64,000 nucleotides of DNA from Bugulina stolonifera. Lineage: Eukaryota > Bryozoa > Gymnolaemata > Cheilostomatida > Bugulidae. The stretch is taken from NCBI GenBank assembly GCA_935421135.1, contig OW285194.1, positions 14,593,376 to 14,657,375 of the forward strand, in the 5' to 3' direction. The notes beneath the pieces were generated by a model. That model searched no databases. It had not been told where the DNA came from and saw only the letters and a list, made by a program, of their open reading frames with translations. Shown piece by piece: positions 33,805 to 47,153 of the stretch. Each line of letters starts with the position of its first letter. Position 1 is the stretch's first letter. A program made the position numbers and the translations under genes.

Positions 33805-33839
33805 GAAATAGAAATACCACAAATGTGTCAAGTATGAAC

Positions 33840-34667
33840 TCTTATATACAGCTAGTACATGATTCTTAGTCCAAGTAGTTTCTACTGGTGCCAGGAGTAC
33901 AATAATTAATTAAAGTAAATAAAACTTGGTCAACAAATTGCACATACAAACCAAAAACAGGAACATTACTTTACTACTAGGTCAGAGTACCACACAAAGA
34001 TGTGGAAACTCAAAAGTATAAATACATTGAGTGAGTGAGCAAGTGAGCAGTCATTCAAAAACATGTTTGGCAGATGGGGACGGCATTACCAATGCCCATA
34101 TAGTACACGCTGTTATATTGTGTAATAATTATGTTATATATGTATAATATTAACATTCTATCTGACAAATCTTAGGTAAACCTGTGGACAGCAAGCAAAG
34201 GGAAGTCAACACGATAACTGTTCTATAGCATAAATATACTGTGCATAGTGTAGTACTGTCAGTAATGGTGCTAGTAATTGGTCCTGCAATAGTGTATTTA
34301 TCATTACACTAATCTGTTTACTGAGGTATTCCAAAGTAAACAGGACAGTCTACAACCTGCCCATTTAATAAATAACTACAAAAGATAGGATTGTAACATA
34401 GGACACAATAAATTACTAAGTGACAGATACAGGTTTGTATAGTATAGTGTTATCTTCAAATAAATACTGAGTATTAATAGGTATACAACTGGAACACTTT
34501 ATACAACCAGCAGGTAGTACTATTACACTCCTACCAGATCCAAACATTCTACAGTCTGAAAACTACAGGCCCAACTAACTAAATTGGTCATCAATCAATG
34601 ATGGCCTGGACAATTGGGCCTGGTGCACAGGCCACATTATACTGTGGTGCCTAACAATGTGTGCCAT
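33840..34667. other. Convergent intergenic region between SARAF and the phosphatase gene
   Basis: AT-rich DNA separating two 3' ends. No coding segment, array or transposon end was recognised. Confidence 0.4.
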
Positions 34668-37605
34668 TTAAGAGAGTATGCATCTTCTACCTTTCTCCAG
34701 TTCACCGCTCTCTATCTGTTCTTGTAAGTTACACAGCTGTCTAAGAAACCCATTGTTAGGTGCTATCTCTCTCTTAGCCCTGTATACACCACAGAGTGTA
34801 AATATTACTGTCAAAACAAGCTACACATACATAATACTATAAATATATTGTGTACATGTATAACATAAGCTCTTTATTATCAAACACTAGATTATTAATC
34901 TAATCTAACAATAGTGCAGCTACATAAACATGAATGCATTAAAGTTGATTCTGTTATATACATGTTACCCATGTAGATATGATACAGATTTGCCATATTT
35001 AGTAGGAGTTGTCCTCCCATTACGGATACATATAAAGGAAAAACAACTCCCACAAAATATTCACCAATCCTAGCAAAAATGGGGATAGGATTTCCTCATT
35101 TGTATCGTCAGATGCTTAGCCTTATGACCATAATGAAAACATACCTTACTATACGGGTGGCATCTGTGACAGATTTCCCCTCCTTCATCATCAGATAGGC
35201 CAGAACTAGAGTAGCTGATCTACTTGCTCCCACCTTACAGTGCACAAGTATCTTACCACCTGTCATTAGACAAGTTCATACAGCTATTAGATAACAGTGT
35301 AACAAGATATAAGAAGACCAAAGTATAACCTATTCAATTGTAGGAATATAGTCTCACTCACCTTACTATCTAATCTATCTATCTACCTATTCGTTATCTA
35401 TATACTTGTAATGCATGTAATGTATGTAATAGTATGTATAGTATGTCTAGATTCATGTTAGTGTGAGACAACACCTAGAATATAGAACTAATACACCCAC
35501 ACTCACCATGCAGAACTGACCAACTATTTTAACCAATTGATTGCGAACTATAAACCAACCAGCCACTCTACACAGTGTGATTATCATACAGTTCATATGT
35601 TATACTCACCAGCAGAATACAATGGTAAAGCTGTATCCATACAATACAACATATTACTATTTAATATTTTGTTACCAACATTTCTCAATGATAATAGCTT
35701 GAAAATCTCCATACCTACAGTGTACATAGCCTACATAATCTAGTACCTACCAGATTTAACTGCCGTGTGTATATATTTAGAGGTTTTCTCGAAGAGGGGC
35801 ATTAAGTTAAACATAGCTTTATCGTCAGCTTCAACACCTGAATAAACAGAAAGTAAGACTAAACACACTGAAACTGAATCCTGTGATAAGAGCCACAACT
35901 CCAAAGTCGGTGTTGTGCTGATGTAACAGTCCAATCAAGGAACATCTCATATAGGACATGATAGTACTGACTAGTAACGCCATGCTGCCAATATCTAATC
36001 TGAGTAATCATGAATTGATGAAAAAGATTAATCTAGAATTAATCTTACTTTTTAATCTTTTATAATATGCCATTTGACATATAAGGCAGCACAAAGAGGT
36101 CAATGCTGTGTGAGAGATCTAAACGGCTTGTGGCATGTTTATGCTTTACATTTGACCAAAGTAGCAGTAAGGACCCTCGTATTACACAAACTGCAGTACT
36201 AATACTAACCCAGCTTGTATTACACAGACTGCAGTACTAATACTAACCCAGCTTGTATTACACACACTGTAGTACTAATACTAACCCAGCTTGTATTACA
36301 CAAACTGTAGTACTAATACTAACCCAGCTTGTATTACACAGACTGTAGTACTAACCCAGCTCGTATTACACAAACTGCAGTACTAATACTAACCCAGCTT
36401 GTATTACACAGACTGTAGTACTAATACTAACCCAGCTTGTAATACACAAACTGCAGTACTAATACTAACCCAGCTTGTAATACACAAACTGTAGTACTAA
36501 TACTAACCCAGCTTGTAATACACAAACTGCAGTACTAATACTAACCCAGCTTGTAATACACAAACTGTAGTACTAATACTAACCCAGCTTGTAATACACA
36601 AACTGCAGTACTAATACTAACCCAGCTTGTATCACACAAACTGTAGTACTAATACTAACCCAGCTTGTATTACACAAACTGCAGTACTAATACTAACCCA
36701 GCTTGTATTACACAAACTGCAGTACTAATACTAACCCATGAACTTGATACCAACTTTGTCATACATGGCATGGTTGGTGTCAGAGTGATACTTTGTCTTC
36801 CCCTGAGCGGCATTTAGTACATGAGTAAATCCACACTCCTTGAGAGCAAGGACATTTGCTGCTGCACCGCTAAAATACAAGTTCACGATGTCTATATATA
36901 CGTACTCCACCACAATAATAAAACTAAATGGATATCCTATTACTTGCACAAGAGAATATGTAACTGGGGTGTGTATACTTCATTCTTTAGCCACGGCAAT
37001 ATTATAAAGTTATACACACTTTACCAACATTGCTATCATAATCAATGTTATTATCTATGATGATGCACTTAACACATCCCTACTTCAACTACCCTAAACA
37101 TAATTATATGTTGAAGAGTCAGAGTTATAAAAGGCCTGCTATAAGTCAGATATAAGTGTTTATAAAGAGATACAATTATGGTGTACCTAATGATAGCCTA
37201 CTCCCCAGTTTTCATGACACAATGTTGTGTAAATTAATTGGTTAGTTACTTAGCAACATAGCACTGCCATTATATTAAGCTGTTGAATTGATGGCGTTGC
37301 TCTGTTGGGGCTGGGGTCAATTGAATCTAGTTAAAAAATAAAATCTTCAAATCTTCAAAAATCCTTTGGTAATACTAAACACAGCTTAGGAGAACCTGTT
37401 CCACCCTGCTACAATATACACAGCATAACTTATGAACTTACTGCTCGCCGATATATATCCCAGGATACACCTCATCCATGGCTCGGCTGGGTAGCTGCAT
37501 GGGCCCTCCATCACACAGAATCTCCTCCAGATCAGAGACGCTTACTTTCTTTGTCTCCTCCATCCAAGGTTTGGGGTGATTAGAGCCACTCTTCGGGGAC
37601 TGCAT
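34668..37605 (-). CDS. DUSP3: Atypical dual-specificity phosphatase, DUSP3 (VHR)-like
   Basis: Minus-strand exons 37442-37605, 36736-36869, 35751-35837, 35145-35259 and 34668-34779 join in phase to 203 residues (human DUSP3 is 185). The N-terminal block [14 protein letters not shown] ... [16 protein letters not shown] matches the VHR pattern. [11 protein letters not shown] follows. The catalytic loop is HCKVGASRS with Cys136 and Arg142, and the general acid is probably Asp105 in [10 protein letters not shown]. The C-terminus has [16 protein letters not shown]. The enzyme would dephosphorylate Tyr and Thr/Ser in MAP kinases or similar targets. The chosen Met (37605) precedes the conserved block; ATG 37629 in the same frame is possible, but an AG acceptor (CTATTAG) lies between them, implying an upstream 5' UTR exon. 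The donor of exon 2 is embedded in a 38-bp minisatellite. The symbol is a family-level call (DUSP13/26/27 are alternatives). Confidence 0.9.
36173..36737. repeat. 38-bp minisatellite, about 14 units, overlapping a 5' splice site
   Basis: On the coding (minus) strand every unit reads GGGTTAGTATTAGTACTGCAG plus a variable remainder. The first unit coincides with the donor of exon 36736-36869, sharing even the last exon bases (TGG before GTTAGT). All later units keep the donor sequence, so about 14 near-identical candidate donors are lined up. Confidence 0.9.
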
Positions 37606-40388
37606 TCCACTAATAGAACAGATGACCATTGGTCGAGAAAATATGTTCTATGTCCAGTTCCTTTGTATTCAACTCATGATATGTTAGTCTACACTCTACA
37701 GATGCTACCGGATACTCTCACACAATGCCATACAAAGCAACTTCATGATACTATACTCCACATTGTTCCTTGCTAATATTTATGTTGAATCCAAGTGTTT
37801 AGCAGGAGATCAACACCTGTACACTTAGAGATTTGTTTAGAAATAAAACACGATACTTGCGCCTACTGGAATACACAGTCACACTCACCTAACTAAAGGT
37901 TCTGTTAGTGTTTAACTACTTGTACTCTTAGAAGAAATTGTGAAATCTTTGGGAATTTTGATCCCAAGACAAGCGTTAGATTTGGTCGAGTGTTTTAAGC
38001 AGCAGACGTACATGTATTCTAGGACCTTCCTACACTTCTCTTCCTGGTAATTATTGGCTGCAATACAAACATTTAAATACATAGAATAGAGAAAGAAATT
38101 GTTTGCAGACCCACAAAAAGTTAAGTTCACATAGTTCAGTAAATCGCTAGTGTCATTGATACTATTGAAATACGATTATACTATATAAAAATAAGTACGG
38201 GCACAAATATTAAACACTTCCATTTAGTTCCACTATGGTTTCCTAATGGTTGGGGAAGCATTGCAGCAGAAAGGACAACAAAGCTAAGCCAGCTAATTGA
38301 TAGTGAGCTAGCCATGGAAGAGATAGGCAGTTAGCTAGCCAGATGCATGTAAGAAATAGGTAGTTAGTTAGGTAGTAGGCCTACATATCATATCCCCTCC
38401 CCCAAAGTGTGCCCATATTAGTTAAAAAATTAGGTCCTAAACTATTAATCACAAGTTTATAGGCTACTGCTAGCAGAGGTTCAACACTTTATATTTCAAT
38501 GGCTTACAAAGATTCTAGTAGTGCTGCACCCAAACTATCTAATGCAGGTGATATAATGAGTGGATTGGGAGATTGAGAGGCATGAAGCAGTCTAAGACAA
38601 GATAATATATTACCCTGTAGACATTTTTGTATATCACATGCATGAGCTTGGCATGGGTCCTTCATCTATTCTCCCTTGAAAGTCTAACAACGGAACAACA
38701 ACATTAGCACAGGGGTAGCTCACTGTTCATAGTAGGCCTGGCCTACGTATCATTAATAATTAAAGTACAATAGAATATGTTAGCAATTGTGCTCTTTTTA
38801 TTTGCAAACTTTCAAATTTATAATAGCAGGAGTATAATGTAGCCTATACATGTATGATCATGTAACGATTTTTTTTTTAAATTTTCTCACACATACATAG
38901 GCCTATTAGGCTATTCCTATTAAATTGCTATATGCATTGTATATGATATACAGATATATACAACTAACTGCAACTCTGGGTTAAATCATATTGAGATTGC
39001 AATGTATATTAACATTTACAGTAACAGTTGAGTCAGCCAAGTCCCTAGCTGATAACAGGCGCAGTGAGAGTGGCGGTGAGATGACAACTTGATCACAGTC
39101 TACACACTCACACTGACTGACACACACGGGATAGTCATACGTATAGGCCTACTCATAGTGATGGTCATAGTGACAATGAATAAACAACATACATTAACAT
39201 TACATTAGTTTTCTATTTCTCCCCTTGCCTTTCTACTTGTCTTTAAATTAAAAAATATCAAGCTTTTTGGGGAAGCCTTCCTCATTTACCGATATGGATG
39301 AATGGGCTACAGTTTCCTCCTCTTCAATTACTGTAAGTTTACTATCTACACTGTATTCACGGTATATTTATATGAATAGCAATAGAATGGGATGACCATG
39401 TCTTTATACCCTTTATTTTCCAGACTCGGAAGTAGCACTATAGCGTTGGCTCTAACAAACCACACACGAGTAAGCTCAAGGGCCCTTATATTACGAAAAA
39501 TGCGTTCCGCTGTAAAGAGCAAGTTCTGTAAACTCGGTCTAATAAGTCGTTCCATGGTGGCACAATGCCAATAACAACACTCCACTCTGCTCTGCTCCCG
39601 AATCATTCATCTCATCACCTGTAGATTAGTAGTCGTTTGACTATCCGCGTTTACTACAATGATTTAATGCTGTTTTTTCTATTATGTTCCTCATTTTGGC
39701 ATAGAAATGGGGATTGTTGATGGCTCATAAAATAAAGTAAAATTAATAAAAAAATTAAAAATAATTATAAAATAATAAATATAATGGAAAAAAAATTAGG
39801 CTAAGTATAAACAATTATTATTATAAATAATGATAATTAAATCAAAAATGAAAAAATAAAATCCAAATTAGAAAATGTAAATGGAAATAGGTAAACCATT
39901 AAATGTATCTCAATGTTGAATTTTCTTTATTGACTTTAAGGTAGTTGAATTATCCTAATAATATTATCTTATGGTTGTCCAAGATGATTGCTACCATCAC
40001 CATGGATGATCTACTTAACCACGTATTAGACTATTAGTATTGTATTGGTATTGTACAAAAATATTTATATCAAGCAACAATTCAAATAATTTGAGTTTGC
40101 AATATAAATTTATAAATAATCATAATGATAATGTAACAAAAATATAATTTAGTAATAATTGGGATTTATTTATATATTATCAATAATAATAGTCTAATGT
40201 TACATGTAAATTACAATTAATATTACAATTTCTGAAATTGTAATTTGCAAATTCATTAGCGCAGTTTTAAAGTATTGTGGGCTTATAATTACAATCGCCA
40301 TAAGCCTAAGTAGGCCTAGTGATGAGATGATGTAGGCCTACGTAGCATTGTGAAATAATCATGAAATGTACTATAGTGAGAAATTGAC
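37606..40388. other. AT-rich intergenic region
   Basis: It contains no confident gene. At 39294-39332 an ATG-initiated open segment (MDEWATVSSSSIT) ends in a GTAAGT donor but has no phase-compatible partner. The 86-codon minus frame at 39346-39606 overlaps the only less AT-rich patch, which may be a promoter area. From 39700 to 40250 the sequence is extremely AT-rich. Confidence 0.35.
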
Positions 40389-40405
40389 CATCATTACATT
40401 AGATT

Positions 40406-41009
40406 CTTCTTCTTTTCTTCTCTCTCTTTTGGCTTTTCCTGTTAAGGGTCGCCACCACGGATGATTCTCCCCCACTTCGTTCTGTTATTAGCACCCTTGT
40501 CACACACTACTGTTGTCATATCTTCTCTTACCACATCAAGAAATCTTCTCTTAGGTCTTCCCCTTCTTCTTGCTCCCGGTAGTTCCATGTCTATTACTCT
40601 CTTCCACAGATAATTTCCATCTTTTCACAGCACATGTCCATACCGTCTCAATCTGCTCTCTCTGACTTTGCTTTCCAGTTGTACTACCTTCGCTGTACGC
40701 CTAATGTACTCATTCCTAATCCTATCAAGCCTTATGACCCTAATACAAGCCTAACCATACTTATTTCCGCCATCTCTAACTCAGCCTCCTGCCTCTTAGT
40801 CAAAGCCACAGTCTCCATACCATATAGTATTGCTGGTCGGACTGCTGTGTTGTATATTTTTCCCTTTAGCTTGGCCGAGAGCTTCTTATCGCATAATATG
40901 CCTGATGCTTTCTTTCACCTACACCAGCCAGCTTGTATTCTCTTCTTTACTTCTCCTCCACACTCCCCTTTCTCCTGTACTGGAGATCCAAGGTCTTAAA
41001 ACTCTTTCA
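40406..41009 (-). mobile_element. 5'-truncated, dead non-LTR retrotransposon (RTE/RT C-terminal type)
   Basis: The minus strand encodes the C-terminal part of a LINE reverse transcriptase polyprotein: VKKRIQAGW, the AKLKGKIYNTAVRPAILYG block, LDRIRNEYIRRT, SRLRRYGHVL, a GRPKRRFLDVV segment and WGRIIRGGDP before the stop. At least two in-frame TGA codons (at what would be Trp positions) and one frameshift interrupt it, so it is a pseudogene. It is flanked by 17-bp direct repeats (40389-40405 and 41010-41026) that differ at one base, the signature of target-primed insertion. Family placement (RTE-like) is inferred from these motifs. Confidence 0.8.
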
Positions 41010-41026
41010 CATCATGACATTAGATT

Positions 41027-42215
41027 AATACAATATAAAATAGAGGTGTATTACATGTAGATTATATTATGTATTTTAAAAATGTATGGTTTTGTTGCTA
41101 TTAGAATTGAAAATGTTTGTACTACACGGAGAATATAGTTATAGTAAAGGAGTTAGACTAAATAATTGACTTTTAGGCCTATAGTATCAAACTCTGGTGT
41201 GATTAATGCCTGTGATCAAATTTGTAGGTGCATTGCAGAAGTCGCTTTTATTAAAAAGAGCTTCAGACATTGAGCCTTGCAACACGACACATTTCTCAGA
41301 TTTAAACTGGAAACAAGTTTCGTTGGTGAGAATTCAATAGATATAATTATATACAATTTAATGCGAATCGTTCATGTCCAAAATTGTCTACTTGGGGTTG
41401 TGTTAGATTTGAATTGTTATTGTTACAATGATAACTAATAACTACTATGTAGATTATAGTTAGAGTAGCCTGCATAGTTTTATATTGCATAATATTCAAG
41501 TAGTCTGCTTGTGCATTGCAATTCACCAACAACAGCCTGTAGTTCACAAACAACACGTAGCCTAAATTCCATTAGTTCTAAAAATAGTAGCTTTATTACA
41601 CAGTTGAATTTGGAAATATCTCATTGAGTAGAAACTGTTGAAAAGCTATAGCTATAGGAATAAATAATACATATAGGAAAATAATACATTGACTGTTGGC
41701 CCAAGAATTGGAAAATGGTTCCTGTTGAGCTAATGGACTGATTGATTCCCAGTCTAATATTTCCTCAAACAAATGTTTTACTAGGATATGGCAGACCAAC
41801 AGCTTTAACTAGCCTATGCACCCTACAGGTCAATGTAATGTGATCGATTAACTAGAGCTTTTTTTATCACACCTCTCCATATTAAACTTAATACTTGATT
41901 TATGATGATTGCTATGTAGATGTGTGGGGTGTGTTTGAAAGCCTGCTCAGCAATAGGCTATGTGTAGAAGACTCTAGTACTTCACTTAAAGATATGCAGC
42001 TTAGTGAAATGGTTGCACTAACACAAAATATTATAATATAGTGATTATCTTCTCTCTCTCTCTCTGTAAACTTACTAAAATATAACATTTAGTTGGGGTA
42101 TTTGTAATCAAAAATCTTATTGGCTAGTTGGTGTTGGCAGCAGCACATAATGCACTTCCACTTTTCATTACAAAATAAACTCCAAAATTTATTGGCTACA
42201 AGATAATATATGCAG
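41027..42215. other. Intergenic, one orphan exon-like segment
   Basis: The segment 41228-41325 (+) is open for 32 codons between a TTTGTAG acceptor and a GTGAGA donor (ALQKSLLLKRASDIEPCNTT...). No phase-matched neighbour or recognised family was found. Otherwise this is AT-rich DNA with no gene. Confidence 0.25.
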
Positions 42216-42358
42216 CAGGCTTACCAAGTCTCCCTGATTCCGCAGGAGACTCCCTGATTTTCAACTCAAATTTTGGTACCCCACCCCACCCAAAATGGAC
42301 ACCCCCCACCCAAATACTGAATCTCCCTGATTTTCACCAGTCGAACTTGGCAAGCCTG
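42216..42358. mobile_element. hAT-like MITE, 143 bp
   Basis: Termini CAGGCTTACCAAGT and, reversed, CAGGCTTGCCAAGT, flanked by ATATGCAG on both sides (42208-42215 and 42359-42366), a perfect 8-bp duplication. Internally CTCCCTGATT occurs repeatedly. Confidence 0.9.
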
Positions 42359-42366
42359 ATATGCAG

Positions 42367-43681
42367 TATAATCTGATTGTTTTTCTCAAGTTTTAAATTA
42401 TTTACAGATACTGTATATAATTATAAAAGTAGTAACATGGTGCCAATAATTTGGGTGAATTTGTATAATATGGTCACCTGAACAACACATAGGAGAAATT
42501 TATAAAAATTATCAAGTTTAGATATTTTGACACTCTGCTTAGTTTGTGGAATTGTTTGCATATTATATTTTGTAGTGGGTTACGTTGTGCTTATTTAGTT
42601 ATATATTTCAGAGATGTAATGTTTAACACTCTGCCCATAGACATCTGACCAGGACACAGCTGTCATGGATGGAGGTCAGAGAGATACAGTCTACATAATG
42701 TGTGTATGTAGGGGGGTAGATAGGTACCATAGACATAGGAATGTAATGTGTCTATATAGGAGTAGATAGGCATCATAGACATGCGACTGCACTATTAGTG
42801 AGCATTTCAGCATTTATCCAAGTTTAGTATCTATACATGTATAATATATATAATAGATATAATTACAACTACTATAATTAATATTTTAACCTCATAATAA
42901 TATTGCTTCCTCACTGCTAACCCATCAGTGGTTTGTGATTTCCATTACAACTGGTGAATTTATTTTAAATCATAAACTTCAATTCATGAATGCTGTTTAC
43001 AAATTCCTGTATTATCTGGATAACTTGGGTTAGTGAATATTATCTACAATGTACTTGTATTTATCTAATACTCAGAATATAATACTATTCTTATGTAGCT
43101 ATTATGTAATCTCATTGTGCTATTATTATACTTATCATTGTGAATGTTTGTATTGTTTATGCAGTTTAATACTCCTCAGTTAAGAAATTATTGAACTGCA
43201 CTTATGTACAATAGTTCAGCAACAACTTATTAATTCTTGGCAACTGTTCAAATAGAATGTATTTTCATTACATTATTTATAATATTACTTTTACTAACTG
43301 CTAACTTAGATTCTAATTCTGTACTAGCTAGCAAATGCTTCATAATATTTGTTATTTATACATGCTAATTACTAATAAGTAATAACAGTATAACACTACT
43401 TGGGCCTAGTACATACAATCAGTTATAGAACATACACTGTACTGTAGCACCCTGCTGTAGCACTGTCTCTCTGCTACTGTGGTAGCCTATATAAATACAA
43501 CATGTACACATATAGATTAATATAGTATAATTATGTCATCATGTAAACACCACTAATACCTATCCCTCTGTGTGATTGTAGCTGCTAATTGACTCCAGGC
43601 TACTTCCCTGCCCAGAATCCCATTACATACTGGACAAGGCTTTCATTGGATTGGTCAGCGGTCTCCTCGGGACGACTACTA
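42367..43681. other. Upstream region of the SLC25A29-like gene
   Basis: AT-rich intergenic DNA. Close to the start codon are two adjacent ATTGG words (43645-43654), i.e. reversed CCAAT boxes, suggesting a promoter; this is a motif observation only. A 35-codon open frame ending at 43689 overlaps it and is not supported as coding. Confidence 0.3.
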
Positions 43682-46600
43682 ATGGGTAGCATAGACTTTG
43701 CAGCCGGCTGCTTCGGAGGTTGGTTGACTTGCTAGGTACCATAGATGTTATGGTCAGTCACTGAATGTATAGGTATACATGGTGTAATATCACCTACTGA
43801 CACTGAATATATACACGTAGGTATACATGGTGTAATATCACCTGCTGACACTGAATATATACACGTAGGTATACATGGTGTAATATCACCTGCTGACACT
43901 GAATATATACACGTAGGTATACATGGTGTGATAATAACGTTTTCTTGTTATGTTATACTGCAGGTGCTGCCGGAGTGCTTGTCGGCCATCCCTTTGACAC
44001 ACTCAAGGTAAGTGTAATTATGAGCATCTCCTCCCTTCATGTGAGTTATACTGTATATAATATACTGAGTACTGAACGAGGACAACCACCTTATAGCCCA
44101 ATCAATACAAAAGCTGCAAACCAATACTAGAGGAGATAATTCCAAAGTTAGCATCATTTACTTGACCCATAATTATAGCACACCCACATTTCCTGACATG
44201 GAATACAGGGCATGGTACTAACTTTATAATTACCTCCTCCAGCCCTGGTGAGTAGATGTGCTATTTTATGTCAGGCATGCTGGCTCGTCACATATGACCA
44301 AACTACATGCTTCACTATAAAATGATATTTGTATTCAAACACAATATATATATTACACATACACATGCATTGTATATAATTATGTTGTATGACTATAATG
44401 AAATACTTCAGGTTCGAATGCAGAGCTCCAATTCTATCTACAAGAATACACTTGACTGTTTCACTTCCATTGTGAGGAACGAGAGTGCGAAGGGACTATA
44501 CAAAGGTTAGACTCTGTTCCCATAATCCAATACTGAGAGGAAATAGCTTGTAGACCAGACTGACCACGTAGTGTGGGATAAATGACTTGATACTAGCTGA
44601 TTTGGAATACAGGGAATAGTTTGCTATGCTGCTATGCTATTCACTGCTGTATCGCTTTAGCAGAGTAAATACCCAATCAATCATGCTTACCTCTCATAAT
44701 TCATCTCAGAGTTATCCCATCTCAGAGTTATCCCATGTTCTAATACTTTTGGAGTTGCCTCCTATCTTTCTGTTTTAATCTACACGTATAGCTGTTGTGT
44801 CAGTATTATTTGAGTCACATTCATGTAACTGTATGTTTCAGGTGTCACATCTCCGCTATACTCACTGGCTGCCATCAATGCCATAATATTTGGCGTTCAG
44901 GGTAACATGCTGAGGAGGATGAAAAACCCGGATGCATTGACATCTCACTTCGTAGCTGGCGCTACTGCCGGTTAGTCCACTATATTATTTTGAGAAATGT
45001 ACGGTAGTCATATTATAATGCATGGGAAGTGGATGACTTTAGGCTTAGAAATCGACTATTGCCATGCCCTTAATAAACAAGAATGTAATAATAATAATAA
45101 AACCTTCTAGTTTGAATCTAAAAATTGCGTAATATCATGCTCATGTAAACAAAAAGAGATGTTAATAAAGAATTGGAGTGTATCCGTTGACTGTAGATGA
45201 TGTTGAACGAATTGTCCGTGGATGTTTATAAAGCTGAGTGAACATTCCTTTACATTTACTAATCTGAATGCTGCTGGTAATTTCTCTGTCACACAGTCTA
45301 CTTTATTATAAAAATACACCATAGGTAGTGTTTATACTACATGTAATTATAATTCCCTAATTACATGCTTACTTAACTCTAATAATAACTTACTGTCTTT
45401 TCTAGGCTTCCTACAGTGTGGTATTTGTGGACCGATGGAACTGGCAAAAATAAAGCTACAGGCACAAGGGGAGGGAATACAATATGGCAGCGTGGAGAAG
45501 AAGAGTTACAGTGGCTCTATCGACTGCCTCAGAAAGATTTACAAGTTTGAAGGTGTCCGTGGGTTTAGTAGAGGTAATACTAGTCCTAGTACATGGTGTA
45601 GTCTCAGTAATGTTCATATACCCAATGCAAAGTAATGTCATATATACTAGTACATGTATGTTCTAGACTCGAAGGCACTTTCTACCCCTAAGTTCTATTA
45701 ATGTAGTCCCACAGGTCTGTTACTGGCCCACTGTGTAATTCTAGAAGAGGATTTGGGCTCTTCAACAGAAGTTGTGTGTTCACTACCAGTATATTACGAC
45801 CCGGACATAGTGGATCATGATTCCAGAACGGATAAATATATATGATAGTGTTCACCTGTTATTCATCCCGTCTGCAAACCTCTACATCAACTTGCACGCA
45901 AGTCGACTTATCTACACATACTTGTTGTTATAGGAATGTTGGCTACTGTACTAAGGGAAGTACCAGCCTTCGGTTCATACTTTGTTACCTATGAATGGGT
46001 TTGCAGAAAGATGACTAAGGCGGTACGTCACCCCTACACTACTACATACTTGTACATACATACATGATGTACCTCTGTTCCTACCCCTAACATATGTAGT
46101 AGTGTAATACTACTACATATGTGTACATACATACATGTAGATGATATACCTATGTTCATATCCATACACTACTACATACACAATTTACCCCGTTCCCCAT
46201 GTGTAGTATGTAGCTATATTGACTGTCTTACTGTAGACGGAGACAGAATGCTCTACATCTGTCCTTCTATTGGCTGGAGGTTTGGCTGGTTGTTCCGCGT
46301 GGTTGGTCACCTACCCCATAGACGTAATAAAGACTAGAATACAAGCAGATGGTGTTCAGAGACAAGGTTTGCCTTCCAGCGATTACAGCGCCTAAATGAT
46401 GCCTTACACATAATTATCCCTCATCCTTATACTATTTCTAGCACTTTCCATCCGCCCCCAATCCATTCTCGTATTCCGTATTATTACACTGTTGCAGGGG
46501 AGATGCATTACAGGTACACGGGCTATGCCGATTGTATTAGGAAGTCCATAGATGCTGACGGCTACAGGGTGTTTGGGAAAGGACTGACTGCTACACTGAT

Positions 46601-47153
46601 AAGGGCTTTCCCTACAAACGCTGCCACTTTCACGGTAAGAGAGTCATATCCCTCTGGCTGACTCACTAGTAGTTTGAATACTTATCACGTGGTGACGATA
46701 TAAAAGTCATTGAGATTGAATAGCTTGCCTGCGGTGATTGAATTACACTTGAACTCTATGAGAATTATAGTTGGAAAGTTTTGGTCCTGTTTTGCTCAAA
46801 TATCTACCTTCCTCTACTACTGTTGAATCAGCTCACCTCTACTACTGTTGAATCAGCTCACCTTTCTCAAATAAATTGTAAATTGCATTATGAAATATGT
46901 CATGCAATGTTATCCGCTTGGATGTGCTGTTGTTCATCTTGGAGTGCTCTACCTTTTCTTAGTTTCGGAAGCATCACCATACATTGTGTCTTTCCCTAAG
47001 GGTCTTTAGATACATAATCTTTGTTCTGAAGTTAACTATTGGCTGTTTCAGGTCGTAGCCTGGTTCCTAAGATATATGAGACCCAACTACTCTGAGGAAG
47101 AGAGAAAGGCAACGCTGGAGAGGGCAACTTCTATCGCTCAGTTGGAGAGTTGA
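43682..47153 (+). CDS. SLC25A29: Mitochondrial basic amino acid/carnitine-type carrier (SLC25A29-like)
   Basis: Nine exons in phase (43682-43718, 43964-44007, 44412-44505, 44842-44970, 45406-45573, 45934-46022, 46237-46366, 46498-46634, 47052-47153) encode 309 residues, the standard carrier length. The three repeats carry the carrier signatures P22-F-D-T-L-K27, P111-M-E-L-A-K116 and P214-I-D-V-I-K219. GVLVGHPFDTLKVRMQ, INAIIFGVQGN, CGPMELAKIKLQ and AGCSAWLVTYPIDVIKTRIQ follow SLC25A29 closely, and RAFPTNAATF closes the third repeat. The protein would exchange lysine/arginine/ornithine or related cationic substrates across the inner membrane. SLC25A45/47/48 and the carnitine carrier are alternatives. 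The start ATG opens MGSIDFAAGCFGG, matching the family N-terminus. A 48-bp repeat array lies in intron 1. Confidence 0.93.
43755..43940. repeat. 48-bp tandem repeat near the first donor of the carrier gene
   Basis: GGTATACATGGTGTAATATC recurs about every 48 bp, in nearly four units, starting about 40 bases after the donor at 43719. Confidence 0.85.

Noticed and set aside
39294..39332. First-exon-like MDEWATVSSSSIT ending in GTAAGT
   Set aside because: No downstream segment continues in phase; the exon-like segment at 41228 needs a different phase.
39346..39606. 86-codon minus-strand frame containing MERLIRPSLQNLLFTAE
   Set aside because: No family recognised, no splice partner and no conserved pattern; possibly real but not supportable from sequence alone.
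41228..41325. Exon-like segment ALQKSLLLKRAS... considered as a COMMD-type protein
   Set aside because: The C-terminal DLNWK word is too short to support the family, and the following segment (42641 onward) shows no COMMD pattern.
43583..43689. 35-codon open frame ending just inside the SLC25A29 start, considered as a PEX11-like last exon
   Set aside because: Similarity is limited to a hydrophobic GLVSGLLGT stretch, and it overlaps the probable promoter/5' UTR of the carrier gene.
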